The notes beneath the pieces are model-generated. The model had not been told where the DNA came from and made no database searches. It was given only the letters and a program-made list of their open reading frames with translations. Positions 25,738 through 33,350 of a stretch of 34,281 nucleotides of DNA are shown one piece after another. Numbering within the stretch: the first letter of the stretch is position 1; every line of letters begins with the position of its first letter. This DNA comes from STF1-138 sp035356975 (GTDB taxonomy: Bacteria > Patescibacteriota > Patescibacteriia > UBA1558 > S5-K13), in the NCBI GenBank assembly GCA_035356975.1, contig DAORGW010000007.1, positions 1-34,281 on the forward strand. Direction: 5' to 3'. The translations under genes were made by a program, and so were the position numbers.

Positions 25738-27108
25738 TTATCTTCCCTGTGCTTTTATAACAGTATTTAATGTTTTTAAAATTATAGAAATATCAAGCGC
25801 AATTGATCTGTTTTTTACATAATACAAATCATATTCTAATTTTTCTACAGCATCTTCAATGCTTGATCCATATGGATAATTTATCTGTGCCCATCCAGTG
25901 AGTCCAGGACGAACTAATAATCTTTGACTATAATATGGAATTTGTTTTTCAAGTGTTTCAATAAATTCTGGTCGCTCAGGTCTTGGACCAATTAGACTCA
26001 TCTCACCGCGCAAAATATTTATAAGTTGCGGGATTTCGTCTAATCGAGCTTTTCTTAAAAAATTTCCAACACGAGTTATTCTTGAATCATTCTCTTGTGC
26101 CCATTGAGCTCCATTTTTTTCTGCATCAACACACATTGTTCTAAATTTCATAGCAAGAAAATCTTTTCCATTTTTTCCGGTTCTAACCTGCATAAATAAA
26201 ATGGGTCCTTTGGAATCTAGTTTTATGGCAATTATTATAAAAGGAATTAGTATTATTGAAACCATTAAAAACATAACACTAAATATTAAATCAAATATAT
26301 TCTTAAAAATATCAAAAATATATTTTTTATTTTCATTGAAATTACTTATGATCCAAACTTGATTTATATTTTTTATTGCAACCTTACTTAGAAATTTTTC
26401 ATAAAAATCAGAAGTTTTAATTATTTCAATTTTTAAATTAATGTATTTTAATAATATTTTTGAAATTTGTTCGTCGAATAATAGTTCATCATCAATAATA
26501 ATATTTTGTATTTTATTTTGTTCTGAGAAATTATTTAATTCGCCAAGCGTTATTTTTTCTAAGTCTTCGAGATCTATATTTGAAAGTGGATTAATAAATT
26601 TTTTTATATTTAAATTAAGCTCCGGCTTTTGTTTTATGCTCTTTATAAGATATTCACTATTTGTTATAACAAGACAATTTTGTTTTAAGCTGTATTTGTA
26701 TAAAAATTTATTAGCAAAATTTCTCCATAAAAAGAAAATTCCAGCAAAAATTATTATATTAAAGGCGAGAATTGTTTTTGGGGTAATGAGCTGATTTGGT
26801 GCCAAATAAAAGTATAAAACACTTAAAAATAAATTTATTATAGAAAAATAAACAATATTTATAATTATATCAAATGGTTTTTTTATAGGTTTGTGTGTTT
26901 CGTAAAATCTAAAACTAAATATCATTATAAGCCATATCAAATATGCAGCTGTAAAATAAATAGAATGATCAATATATAATTCTTTTGAAAAATCTGTGTA
27001 AAATCTTATAAACAATGTTAAAAATAATGAAAAATAGAGGATTATTATATCCCCAAAAATCAGTATAAATCTTTTAATTTTTAGTTTAAGATCTGTATTT
27101 ATTGACAT
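25738..27108 (-). CDS. Polyprenyl-phosphate sugar-1-phosphate transferase (initiating enzyme)
   Basis: 456 residues. Four to five membrane helices in the first 130, a variable cytoplasmic CoA-binding-like domain, one more helix near 265-290, then the bacterial sugar transferase domain: GPILFMQVRTGKNGKDF, MKFRTMCVDAE, RVGNFLRKARLDEIPQL, EMSLIGPRPERPEFIE and RPGLTGWAQI. It joins sugar-1-phosphate to undecaprenyl phosphate, the first step of the pathway whose other enzymes fill this region. It heads the minus-strand trio with epimerase and flippase. Confidence 0.93.
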   Translation of the reverse strand: MSINTDLKLKIKRFILIFGDIIILYFSLFLTLFIRFYTDFSKELYIDHSIYFTAAYLIWLIMIFSFRFYETHKPIKKPFDIIINIVYFSIINLFLSVLYFYLAPNQLITPKTILAFNIIIFAGIFFLWRNFANKFLYKYSLKQNCLVITNSEYLIKSIKQKPELNLNIKKFINPLSNIDLEDLEKITLGELNNFSEQNKIQNIIIDDELLFDEQISKILLKYINLKIEIIKTSDFYEKFLSKVAIKNINQVWIISNFNENKKYIFDIFKNIFDLIFSVMFLMVSIILIPFIIIAIKLDSKGPILFMQVRTGKNGKDFLAMKFRTMCVDAEKNGAQWAQENDSRITRVGNFLRKARLDEIPQLINILRGEMSLIGPRPERPEFIETLEKQIPYYSQRLLVRPGLTGWAQINYPYGSSIEDAVEKLEYDLYYVKNRSIALDISIILKTLNTVIKAQGR

Positions 27109-27183
27109 TTATATAGTTTAATGTTTTTTTTGACTAGTTTTATATTAGCAGAATCAGATTATTTTTTAAAGACCCCAAGCATA

Positions 27184-27212
27184 TTTTCATTTTAAGCTAT
27201 TTAGTATATAAT
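27184..27212 (+). promoter_or_regulatory. Promoter of the fibronectin-III protein gene
   Basis: TTTTCA (27184-27189), 17 nt, TATAAT (27207-27212), in the 167-bp divergent region after the start of the sugar transferase. The rest of the gap holds nothing else I can name. Confidence 0.45.
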
Positions 27213-27308
27213 AAATATAATAAATATTTATAAAAATTTACAAAATCCGCTAAATAATTCGGATATATTTATTATATGTTTTGTTGGGAGTTTATTTATA
27301 AAAAAATC

Positions 27309-28664
27309 ATGTTTAATCAAAAAAATATAGAATTTAATAGATTAAAAAAAATAATTTTTTTAGGTTTTTTGTTATTTTTTGTGCTCTATCCAAATTATAA
27401 AATATTAGCCGACGAAATAATAATCTCCGAGATAAATATTTCTAATTTTATAAATGGTATGGCAACCCTAAGATGGAATACAAATATAAACACAAAGGGG
27501 GAAATTTATTATGGGAGGTCTCAAGAGGAACTATCTAATTTTATAGGATATAGTCTTTATGATATTAATCATGAATCCTCACTGTCTGGATTAGAGGAAG
27601 ACGAGACATATTATTTTAAAATTATAGCAATTGATGTTTTTGGTAATCGTAGTGAGTCATTTATTCAGACATTTGATGCTGATGATATGGTAAATACTAT
27701 TCCACCTAAGATTACTTCATCTGATGTTATTCAAACAACATGGGATTCTGTTATGTTAAAATGGACAACAGATAAAGAAACTAAGGCTGAAATACATTAT
27801 GGGAAAGATAGTGAAGATAATTTAACAAAAAAAATAACTTACGGTTCTTATAGTATTGATCATGTAAAAATTATTTCTGGGCTGACTCCAAACACTAGAT
27901 ATTTTATAAAAATTATGGTCAAAGATAAAAATTCTAATACTTCAAATATAATGTTAGGTTTTAATACTGTGCTTATTCCACCCAAGGAGAACAAGGAGTT
28001 AAAAATTACAAATATAGAACCAATAAATGATAGTTCGTTAATTTCGGGAAGATATGCTCGAATTAAATTTAAGACAAATTGGGCATCAAAAGCACAGGTT
28101 TATTATGGAATCAAGTCTAGTAGTCTAAAGCAAAGTCTTAAAGATGAGGGATTATCACTAAATCACGAATTTATTATAGATGGTCTAGAGCCGGATACTC
28201 AATATTATTTTAAAGTTAAAGCCTATGATACTTTTTATAATAAATCAAAAACATCTGATGTTTTAAGTTTTAGAACAAAAAAATTAGAAACAAATTTAAA
28301 AACAGGAGATATTGTAAAAGGTTCTTCTAATTTGGTTTATATAATTCAGGGTAGTAATAAAGCATGGATAGAGAATGAAAATATTTTTAAAGGTTTGGGT
28401 TATAGGTGGAGCATGATAAAAGAAACAGACGACATAACTCTTGCTCGTTATAATGATACGAATAGTATTTCAAATACAAAGCGTCATCCAGACGGAAGTC
28501 TAATAAAATATGATGATGGTCCAGCGGTTTATTTAATAGAAAATAAAAAAAAGAGGCCATTTTACACAGGAGAAGCATTTGAGCGTGCCGGATATAATTG
28601 GAATGACGTTATAACAATTGATAAAAAAAAGTGGTCTTATTCGACTGGAGAAACTATTTATTGA
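27309..28664 (+). CDS. Secreted protein with three fibronectin-III domains and a C-terminal surface-repeat module
   Basis: 451 residues from ATG 27309; an ATG 33 nt upstream (27276) is also in frame but lengthens the region before the signal helix. Signal peptide RLKKIIFLGFLLFFVLY. Three FN3 domains follow, each with the ...W-x-T...A-x-I-x-Y-G ... L-x-P-x-T-x-Y-Y/F-x-I/V-x-A/V-x-D pattern (about 38-120, 128-220, 232-325). The last 120 residues carry two copies of the repeat seen in the S-layer N-terminus (GDIVKGSSNLVYIIQG; GSLIKYDDGPAVYLIENKKK). Probably a surface adhesin, or a protein tethered to the wall or S-layer by that module. Confidence 0.75.
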   Translation: MFNQKNIEFNRLKKIIFLGFLLFFVLYPNYKILADEIIISEINISNFINGMATLRWNTNINTKGEIYYGRSQEELSNFIGYSLYDINHESSLSGLEEDETYYFKIIAIDVFGNRSESFIQTFDADDMVNTIPPKITSSDVIQTTWDSVMLKWTTDKETKAEIHYGKDSEDNLTKKITYGSYSIDHVKIISGLTPNTRYFIKIMVKDKNSNTSNIMLGFNTVLIPPKENKELKITNIEPINDSSLISGRYARIKFKTNWASKAQVYYGIKSSSLKQSLKDEGLSLNHEFIIDGLEPDTQYYFKVKAYDTFYNKSKTSDVLSFRTKKLETNLKTGDIVKGSSNLVYIIQGSNKAWIENENIFKGLGYRWSMIKETDDITLARYNDTNSISNTKRHPDGSLIKYDDGPAVYLIENKKKRPFYTGEAFERAGYNWNDVITIDKKKWSYSTGETIY

Positions 28665-28700
28665 TATTTTAAATTAGTGATTGTATTTTAGATTATAATT

Positions 28701-28964
28701 ATGATAAAACAACAATTAGCAACAATAAGTATTTTAGTAAAAAATAGACAAATTAATTCAGAGTCATTGAATAAACTTTTGTCTTTAAATGGTCACATTA
28801 TCATGAATCGATTGGGTGTAAATGTGGAGCCAATGTGTGTTTCAAATTGTTTTGGACTTATTATTCTTGTAGTAAAATCCAATTTAGGACAAATCAAAAA
28901 ATTTGAAACTGAATTAAAAAAAATAAAAGGTTTAACTATAAAGATTTCTATAATGGGAAAGTAA
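28701..28964 (+). CDS. Small TM1266-like (ACT-fold) protein
   Basis: 87 residues. The order ATISILVKNRQ ... LNKLLSLNGHIIMNRLGV ... GLIILVVKSN ... FETELKKIKGLTIKISIM matches the TM1266-type 'iron-only hydrogenase system regulator' family: beta strand, helix, G-x-I-I-x-R-x-G, hydrophobic strand, and L-x-K-x-x-G-x-x-x-K at the end. Known members lie near [FeFe]-hydrogenase maturation genes; none is visible here, so the role is open. Stops 5 nt before the RlpA-like gene, so the two are probably co-transcribed. Confidence 0.6.
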   Translation: MIKQQLATISILVKNRQINSESLNKLLSLNGHIIMNRLGVNVEPMCVSNCFGLIILVVKSNLGQIKKFETELKKIKGLTIKISIMGK

Positions 28965-28969
28965 AACAT

Positions 28970-29599
28970 ATGAATAAATATTTACAATATATTTTTATTT
29001 TTTTCTTATTTTTAATTCCTGTTTTTGTTTTTGCTCAAAATATAAATTCAGAAATAAATATTCCAGATACTTCTATAAATTATACTTATGTTACTTTACC
29101 AAAAAGTCTAAAATCTAATATAGTAAATAATTCTACCTCTGTATCTACAAGTACAGAGGATACATCCATAAATTATACTTATGAAACACTACCAAAAAAA
29201 TATTTTTATGAAAAAGATACTCAAATTGGTTTATTAGAGAGAGAATTATATAAAAAAACATCGAGTTCAACGATAAGTGGTGTTTCTCATTGGTATGGAG
29301 AAAAATTTCAGGGAAGAAAAATGGCAAATGGTGAAAAATTTGATATGAATAATCCCACAATTGTGGCTCATAGAACTTTGAAATTAGGGACCAAGTTAAA
29401 AATTACAAATATAAAAAATGGAAATATTATTTATGGAATTGTAAGTGATAGAGGACCATATACCTTTAAGTGGATAACAGATAAAAACGGTAAAAAAATA
29501 AAAAAATATTTAGCAGAAATTGATGTATCTTATGCTGGTGCAAAATTGCTTGGAATTGATAAATCCGGGACTGGAAATGTGAAAATTGAAATTTATTAA
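28970..29599 (+). CDS. RlpA-like double-psi beta-barrel protein, secreted
   Basis: 209 residues. Signal peptide 1-22 (IFIFFLFLIPVFVFAQ). A low-complexity linker carries a duplicated 13-residue motif, DTSINYTYVTLPK at 33-45 and DTSINYTYETLPK at 64-76. The DPBB domain at 103-209 has SHWYGEKFQGRKMANGEKF, AHRTLKLGTKLKITN and SDRGP, holding the conserved His and Asp of RlpA lytic transglycosylases. About 15 extra residues lie between SDRGP and EIDVSYAGAKLLG. No SPOR domain. A peptidoglycan-related role is likely; enzymatic activity is unproven. Confidence 0.85.
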   Translation: MNKYLQYIFIFFLFLIPVFVFAQNINSEINIPDTSINYTYVTLPKSLKSNIVNNSTSVSTSTEDTSINYTYETLPKKYFYEKDTQIGLLERELYKKTSSSTISGVSHWYGEKFQGRKMANGEKFDMNNPTIVAHRTLKLGTKLKITNIKNGNIIYGIVSDRGPYTFKWITDKNGKKIKKYLAEIDVSYAGAKLLGIDKSGTGNVKIEIY

Positions 29600-29614
29600 A
29601 AAAAGATAAATAAC

Positions 29615-29643
29615 AAAAAACTCTCCTTTTGGGAGATTTTTTT
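29615..29643 (+). terminator. Bidirectional intrinsic terminator
   Basis: Stem TCTCC (29622-29626) with GGAGA (29632-29636), 5-nt loop, A6 before (29615-29620) and T7 after (29637-29643). It works on both strands: it ends the RlpA-like gene on the plus strand and the tRNA transcript on the minus strand. Confidence 0.8.
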
Positions 29644-29645
29644 GA

Positions 29646-29720
29646 TGGTACCGTCACGGAGAATCGAACTCCGATTACCAGGATGAGAACCTGGCGTCCT
29701 AACCGTTAGACGATGACGGC
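29646..29720 (-). tRNA. tRNA-Glu (anticodon CTC)
   Basis: On the minus strand the 75-nt sequence folds as a cloverleaf. Acceptor GCCGTCA pairs with TGACGGT (G1-U72 wobble), then A73 and an encoded CCA. D arm with TAACGGTTAGGA; anticodon stem CCAGG/CCTGG with loop TTCTCAT, giving anticodon CTC (Glu, codon GAG); T arm CGGAG-TTCGATT-CTCCG. It lies 14 nt after the dihydrouridine-synthase stop on the same strand and before the bidirectional terminator, so it is probably processed from that operon's transcript. Confidence 0.96.
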
Positions 29721-29734
29721 ACAATTTGTAAATT

Positions 29735-30751
29735 TTAATACTTTTTAAATATTTTTTCAATATCTTTTATTGTTTTAACATTTACTAATTCTTTGCGCAT
29801 TTCTTTTGCGTTTTCTTGGTTTTTTGTGTAAAAGAGGAGATGTTTACGTATTTCTACAAATCCGTAGTCTCCTTTTGATTTGTAATTTAATTTAGCATGT
29901 TCTAATGCTATTTTTTTAATTTGCTCCCATGATTTTTCGCTATATTTATTTTTTTCTAAATAATTTCTAATTTGACTGAAAATCCATGGTTTTCCATAAA
30001 CTCCTCTGGCGATTCCAAGTCCATCGGCTAGAGTCAATTCTAGGGTCTTTTTTGCTATCTCAGGAGTGTTTATATTACCATTTGCTATAATTATGCCATT
30101 GAAATATTTTCTTACGTTTTTGATGTAATTATAGTCAATTTCACCAGCAAATCCTTGTTCATAGCTTCTTCCATGAATCATTATCGTAGTAACATTTAAA
30201 TCTTTTATTTTTTTAATTAAATCAATTGATTTAATAATTTGTTTTTTACTTTTTACTTCTAGTTTTTTATTTTTTACACTTTCTGATTTAATAGATGTCC
30301 TAACTTTTATTGAAACTGGTAAATTTGTATTATCACAAACAGATTTTATAATTTTATAACACAAATTTAAATCTCGCATTAGAGTTGCGCCACCTCCGTG
30401 ACCAGCGACTTTTTTCGCTGGACAACCAAAATTTATATCAATTCCTGAAAATCCTAAGTTTGTAACAATTTTTGTGGCTTTCACAAATTTTTCAGGATCT
30501 TTTCCAAATAATTGTACAACAACGGGTTTTTCACCTGGTAAAATTTTTAACATATCAAGTGTTTTTTTTGAGTCATAGTGAAGTCCATCTGCTGATATCA
30601 TTTCAGTGTAAACAACATCAGCACCATTTTTTTTGCAAATTGTACAATAAGCTGGATCAGTAATTCCTGCCATTGGTGCGAGTGCTAAAATAGGCTTTCG
30701 TATAGAAAGCCAGAAATTTTTTGAATTGATTTTGTTAGTTTTCTTTGTCAT
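29735..30751 (-). CDS. dus: tRNA-dihydrouridine synthase (DusB-like)
   Basis: 338 residues from ATG 30751; a TTG at 30778 is in frame but adds nothing recognisable. FMN-dependent TIM barrel: ILALAPMAGITDPAYC, VVVQLFGKDP, INFGCPAKKV with catalytic Cys110, GGGATLMRD, KVRTS, IMIHGRSYEQGF, IIIANGNINTP and GLGIARGVYGKPW. It reduces uridines in tRNA D-loops. Residues 158-172 (SVKNKKLEVKSKK) form an insertion of about 14 residues relative to DusB, coded exactly by a 7-nt-period repeat. Follows cysS and precedes tRNA-Glu on the same strand. Confidence 0.93.
   Translation of the reverse strand: MTKKTNKINSKNFWLSIRKPILALAPMAGITDPAYCTICKKNGADVVYTEMISADGLHYDSKKTLDMLKILPGEKPVVVQLFGKDPEKFVKATKIVTNLGFSGIDINFGCPAKKVAGHGGGATLMRDLNLCYKIIKSVCDNTNLPVSIKVRTSIKSESVKNKKLEVKSKKQIIKSIDLIKKIKDLNVTTIMIHGRSYEQGFAGEIDYNYIKNVRKYFNGIIIANGNINTPEIAKKTLELTLADGLGIARGVYGKPWIFSQIRNYLEKNKYSEKSWEQIKKIALEHAKLNYKSKGDYGFVEIRKHLLFYTKNQENAKEMRKELVNVKTIKDIEKIFKKY
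30237..30278 (-). repeat. Intragenic 7-nt-period degenerate repeat in dus
   Basis: On the coding strand six 7-nt units run from 30278 to 30237: TGTAAAA, AATAAAA, AACTAGA, AGTAAAA, AGTAAAA, AACAAAT. Total 42 nt = 14 codons, so the reading frame is kept, and this equals the extra residues seen against DusB. Confidence 0.6.
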
Positions 30752-30785
30752 TTTTATTTGGAAAATAAATTTTATCAATTTATTT

Positions 30786-30860
30786 TGTCATTCCAGACTT
30801 GATCCGGAATCTCAAAATAGAAAATCACTTTTGGGATCCTGAATTAAATTCAGGATGACA
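30786..30860. repeat. Double-hairpin palindromic intergenic element (REP/MITE-like)
   Basis: 75 bp bounded by TGTCAT (30786-30791) and ATGACA (30855-30860). Inside are two hairpins: TTCCAGA-CTTGA-TCCGGAA (30791-30809, one A-C mismatch) and ATCCTGAAT-TAA-ATTCAGGAT (30836-30856, perfect). The 'TGTCATtCc..gGATGACA' layout resembles dispersed palindromic repeats I know from many bacterial genomes. It lies between cysS and dus. Confidence 0.75.
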
Positions 30861-30878
30861 TGGGAGTGTGAATAAAAA

Positions 30879-32291
30879 TTATTTCTTTTTTAGATTGTAT
30901 CCATCTTTTGTATCTTCTATTTCAAATCCTAATTTATTGATTTCATCTCTTAATTTATCTGATTCGTTCCAGTTTTTTTCTTGTCTTACTTGTAATCTTT
31001 TTTCTGCTAATAACTTTATATTTTCAGGAATTTCAATTTTTTCTAATTTTATATTTTTAAAATTTAATCCAAGTACTTTATCAAAATCAAGAATTGTTGC
31101 AAGCTTATCAGAATTATTTAAATTCGATTTTAATGTTTCTTGTAAAACAGCAAGTGCTTTTGAAGAATTAAAATCATCATTTAATGATTTTATAAATTTT
31201 TTCTTAAAATCATTATTTATTTTGCCAATTTTTTTCCCAAGTGATTGTATTTGATTGTAGATATTGTTTAATCCAATTTCCGCTGATTTCAAAGATTCAA
31301 AAGTAAAATTTTGTTTTGATCTGTAATGAGCTTGTAAGAAAAAATATCTCAAAATCAGGGGATTAAATCCTTTTTGTTTTATTTCTCCTAGGCTATATGT
31401 AGTTCCAGTAGATTTGGACATTTTTTCATTATTTACTAGCAAATGTTCATTATGTAGCCAATAATTTACAAATTTAACTCCATTTGCAGACTCACTCTGC
31501 GCAATTTCATTTGTATGATGAACGGGGATGTGTTCTATTCCACCCATGTGTATATCAATTGTTTTTCCAAGTAATTCTTTGCTCATTGTAGAACATTCTA
31601 TGTGCCAACCAGGAAAACCATATCCGTTTTTTACTAAATTTGATTTAAATGGTGATTTCCAATATTGAAGAGCGTTAACATGTTTTCCGGCTTTAAAAAA
31701 CCACAGAGCAAAATCATTGGGATTTTTTTTATTTTTGTCTTCGACATCTCCCTTGCCGACCCCTGAAATATTTTCTTCTATTTTTTGTTTAGATAATTGA
31801 TTATAATTTTTTGCTTTTGATACATCAAAATAAATTGCCAAATCAGTTGAATATGCATATCCATTTTTTAGTAAAATAGAAACCATTTTTATCATTTGTT
31901 TTATGTATTTTGTGGCTCTTGGTTTGTATGTAGCATTATCAATATTTAATTCTTTGATATCTCTTTCAAATATTTTTATGTATTTATTTGCAATTTCTAT
32001 GGGATTTTTATTTTCTCTTTTTGATGCTTTTTCCATTTTATCAACACCCTCATCTCGATCCGATGTTAAATGTCCAACATCAGTATAGTTTCTTACTAAT
32101 TTTATTTTGTAATTATTGTATTTAAATGTTTTTGTAATCAAATCAGAGCAAAACATGCCACGTAAGTTTCCTATGTGTTGAGTCCAGTAAACAGTTGGGC
32201 CACAATGATACATAGTGACCAAATTTTTTTTAATGGATTTAAATTCTTCTTTTTGTCTGGTTAATGTATTGTATAAAAATATTTTTTCCAT
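30879..32291 (-). CDS. cysS: Cysteinyl-tRNA synthetase
   Basis: 470 residues, normal length for the family. Class I signature TQHIGN at 37-42 and KMSKS at 290-294. The zinc ligands that hold cysteine are Cys30, Cys233, His258 and Glu262, with the same C-to-H-to-E spacing as in E. coli CysRS (209/234/238). Also GYGFPGWHIECS and the HMGGIEHIPVHHTNEIAQSE motif. It charges tRNA-Cys. It is driven by a consensus promoter just upstream; no Shine-Dalgarno is seen. Confidence 0.97.
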   Translation of the reverse strand: MEKIFLYNTLTRQKEEFKSIKKNLVTMYHCGPTVYWTQHIGNLRGMFCSDLITKTFKYNNYKIKLVRNYTDVGHLTSDRDEGVDKMEKASKRENKNPIEIANKYIKIFERDIKELNIDNATYKPRATKYIKQMIKMVSILLKNGYAYSTDLAIYFDVSKAKNYNQLSKQKIEENISGVGKGDVEDKNKKNPNDFALWFFKAGKHVNALQYWKSPFKSNLVKNGYGFPGWHIECSTMSKELLGKTIDIHMGGIEHIPVHHTNEIAQSESANGVKFVNYWLHNEHLLVNNEKMSKSTGTTYSLGEIKQKGFNPLILRYFFLQAHYRSKQNFTFESLKSAEIGLNNIYNQIQSLGKKIGKINNDFKKKFIKSLNDDFNSSKALAVLQETLKSNLNNSDKLATILDFDKVLGLNFKNIKLEKIEIPENIKLLAEKRLQVRQEKNWNESDKLRDEINKLGFEIEDTKDGYNLKKK

Positions 32292-32300
32292 AGTATTTAT

Positions 32301-32324
32301 AAAAACAGCTATTGAAAGCTGTTT
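32301..32324 (-). terminator. Terminator of corA
   Basis: On the minus strand: AAACAGCT, loop TTCAAT, AGCTGTTT, then further T. A perfect 8-bp stem located 28 nt after the corA stop. The predicted cysS transcription start falls inside it. Confidence 0.75.
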
Positions 32325-32326
32325 CT

Positions 32327-32355
32327 ATTATATAATGTGATTGGTTTTTTATCAA
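32327..32355 (-). promoter_or_regulatory. Strong promoter of cysS
   Basis: On the minus strand: TTGATA (32355-32350), exactly 17 nt, TATAAT (32332-32327). The -35 overlaps the corA TGA stop codon (32354-32352). Start expected near 32320, leaving a leader of about 30 nt. Confidence 0.75.
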
Positions 32356-33275
32356 TCTAGCCATTTTTTGTTTCTAAATATTTTTACTATTATTATTGTA
32401 AATAATGTCATAAGCGCTAATGCAAAGAAAAAGCCCCACGGTTTTTTTTGAAAGGGAATTATATAATTCATACCAAAAGTCGAAGAAACAAGAGTTAGCG
32501 GCATTAAAGTTACAGAAATAACAGTTAGTGTTTTCATGATATTATTTAATTTAAAAGAAATTAAAGATTCATTTGTACTGTGTAAAACATCTACTGTTTC
32601 TTTTAGATTTTCCAAGGATTCCCAAATTTCTTTTGACTGTTCTAATGTATTTTTGAAATAAATTTGTAAATCATTTTTCATAAAATCTTTATGACTCATG
32701 TCCCCAATTTTTTTAATAACATTTTTATGGGATTCTACGCTTCTTCTAAAATTAGTAATATTTCTTTTAATGACGAGGATTTCTCTGACCATTTTTTTCT
32801 CTTGGTGACTAAAAATTTGATTTTCAACATCTTCTAGGTCTTTTGAAATGTGATTTAAAATTGGAAAACAATATTTTTGAAAGTTGTTTAATATATTATA
32901 TATTAAAAAAGTTACATCATCACTTAAATATTTATTTCTTTCTGATTCATCAATTTGACAAGCTTCAAACATGTTTTTTAGTGGTTCTAATTTTCCGCTG
33001 TTTATTGTTATTAAATAATCTTTGCCTATAAAAATGTCTACTTCTGATAATGAAATCACTCTAGTTTTTCTATCAAAGATTGGTAAATTCATTACCATAA
33101 ACAAATAGTTGTCGTATTCGTCAAGTTTTGCACGCATTGTTTCGTTTAAACAATCATCTAAATCAAGTGGATGAAAATCAAAATTTTGTCTTAAGTATTC
33201 AATTGATGCAGAATTAGGATTTGTAATATTTATCCATGTAAATTTTTGTGTTTTTATTTTTTGAATTAGGCCCAT
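32352..33275 (-). CDS. corA: CorA-family magnesium/divalent-cation channel
   Basis: 307 residues. A large N-terminal cytoplasmic alpha/beta domain (WINITNPN, FDFHPLDLDDCLNE, YDNYLFMVMNLP), a long stalk helix, and two C-terminal membrane helices joined by the Gly-Met-Asn signature at 268-270 (FGMNYIIPF), followed by a basic tail (FRNKKWLD). CorA forms a pentameric channel for Mg2+ or Co2+ in the cytoplasmic membrane. The ATG at 33275 is the only good start; a 7-nt repeat tract lies right before it. Confidence 0.94.
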   Translation of the reverse strand: MGLIQKIKTQKFTWINITNPNSASIEYLRQNFDFHPLDLDDCLNETMRAKLDEYDNYLFMVMNLPIFDRKTRVISLSEVDIFIGKDYLITINSGKLEPLKNMFEACQIDESERNKYLSDDVTFLIYNILNNFQKYCFPILNHISKDLEDVENQIFSHQEKKMVREILVIKRNITNFRRSVESHKNVIKKIGDMSHKDFMKNDLQIYFKNTLEQSKEIWESLENLKETVDVLHSTNESLISFKLNNIMKTLTVISVTLMPLTLVSSTFGMNYIIPFQKKPWGFFFALALMTLFTIIIVKIFRNKKWLD

Positions 33276-33279
33276 AAGT

Positions 33280-33314
33280 TTAGCAATTAGCTATCAGTTA
33301 TTAGCTGTTAGCAT
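33280..33314. repeat. Intergenic 7-nt-period degenerate repeat
   Basis: Five 7-nt units in a row: TTAGCAA, TTAGCTA, TCAGTTA, TTAGCTG, TTAGCAT (consensus TYAGYNN). They begin 5 bp upstream of the corA start codon, so they are part of its leader. Confidence 0.75.
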
Positions 33315-33350
33315 TATTATTAAAAAATTTATGAATTAATTATATCATTA

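Noticed and set aside
28694..28699. TATAAT right before ATG 28701 as a promoter
   Set aside because: Transcription would start after the start codon; more likely chance in AT-rich sequence.
33285..33310. Attachment site or transposon end at the AGCT-rich stretch before corA
   Set aside because: It is explained better as a 7-nt tandem repeat; no integrase, transposase or matching copy is in the window.
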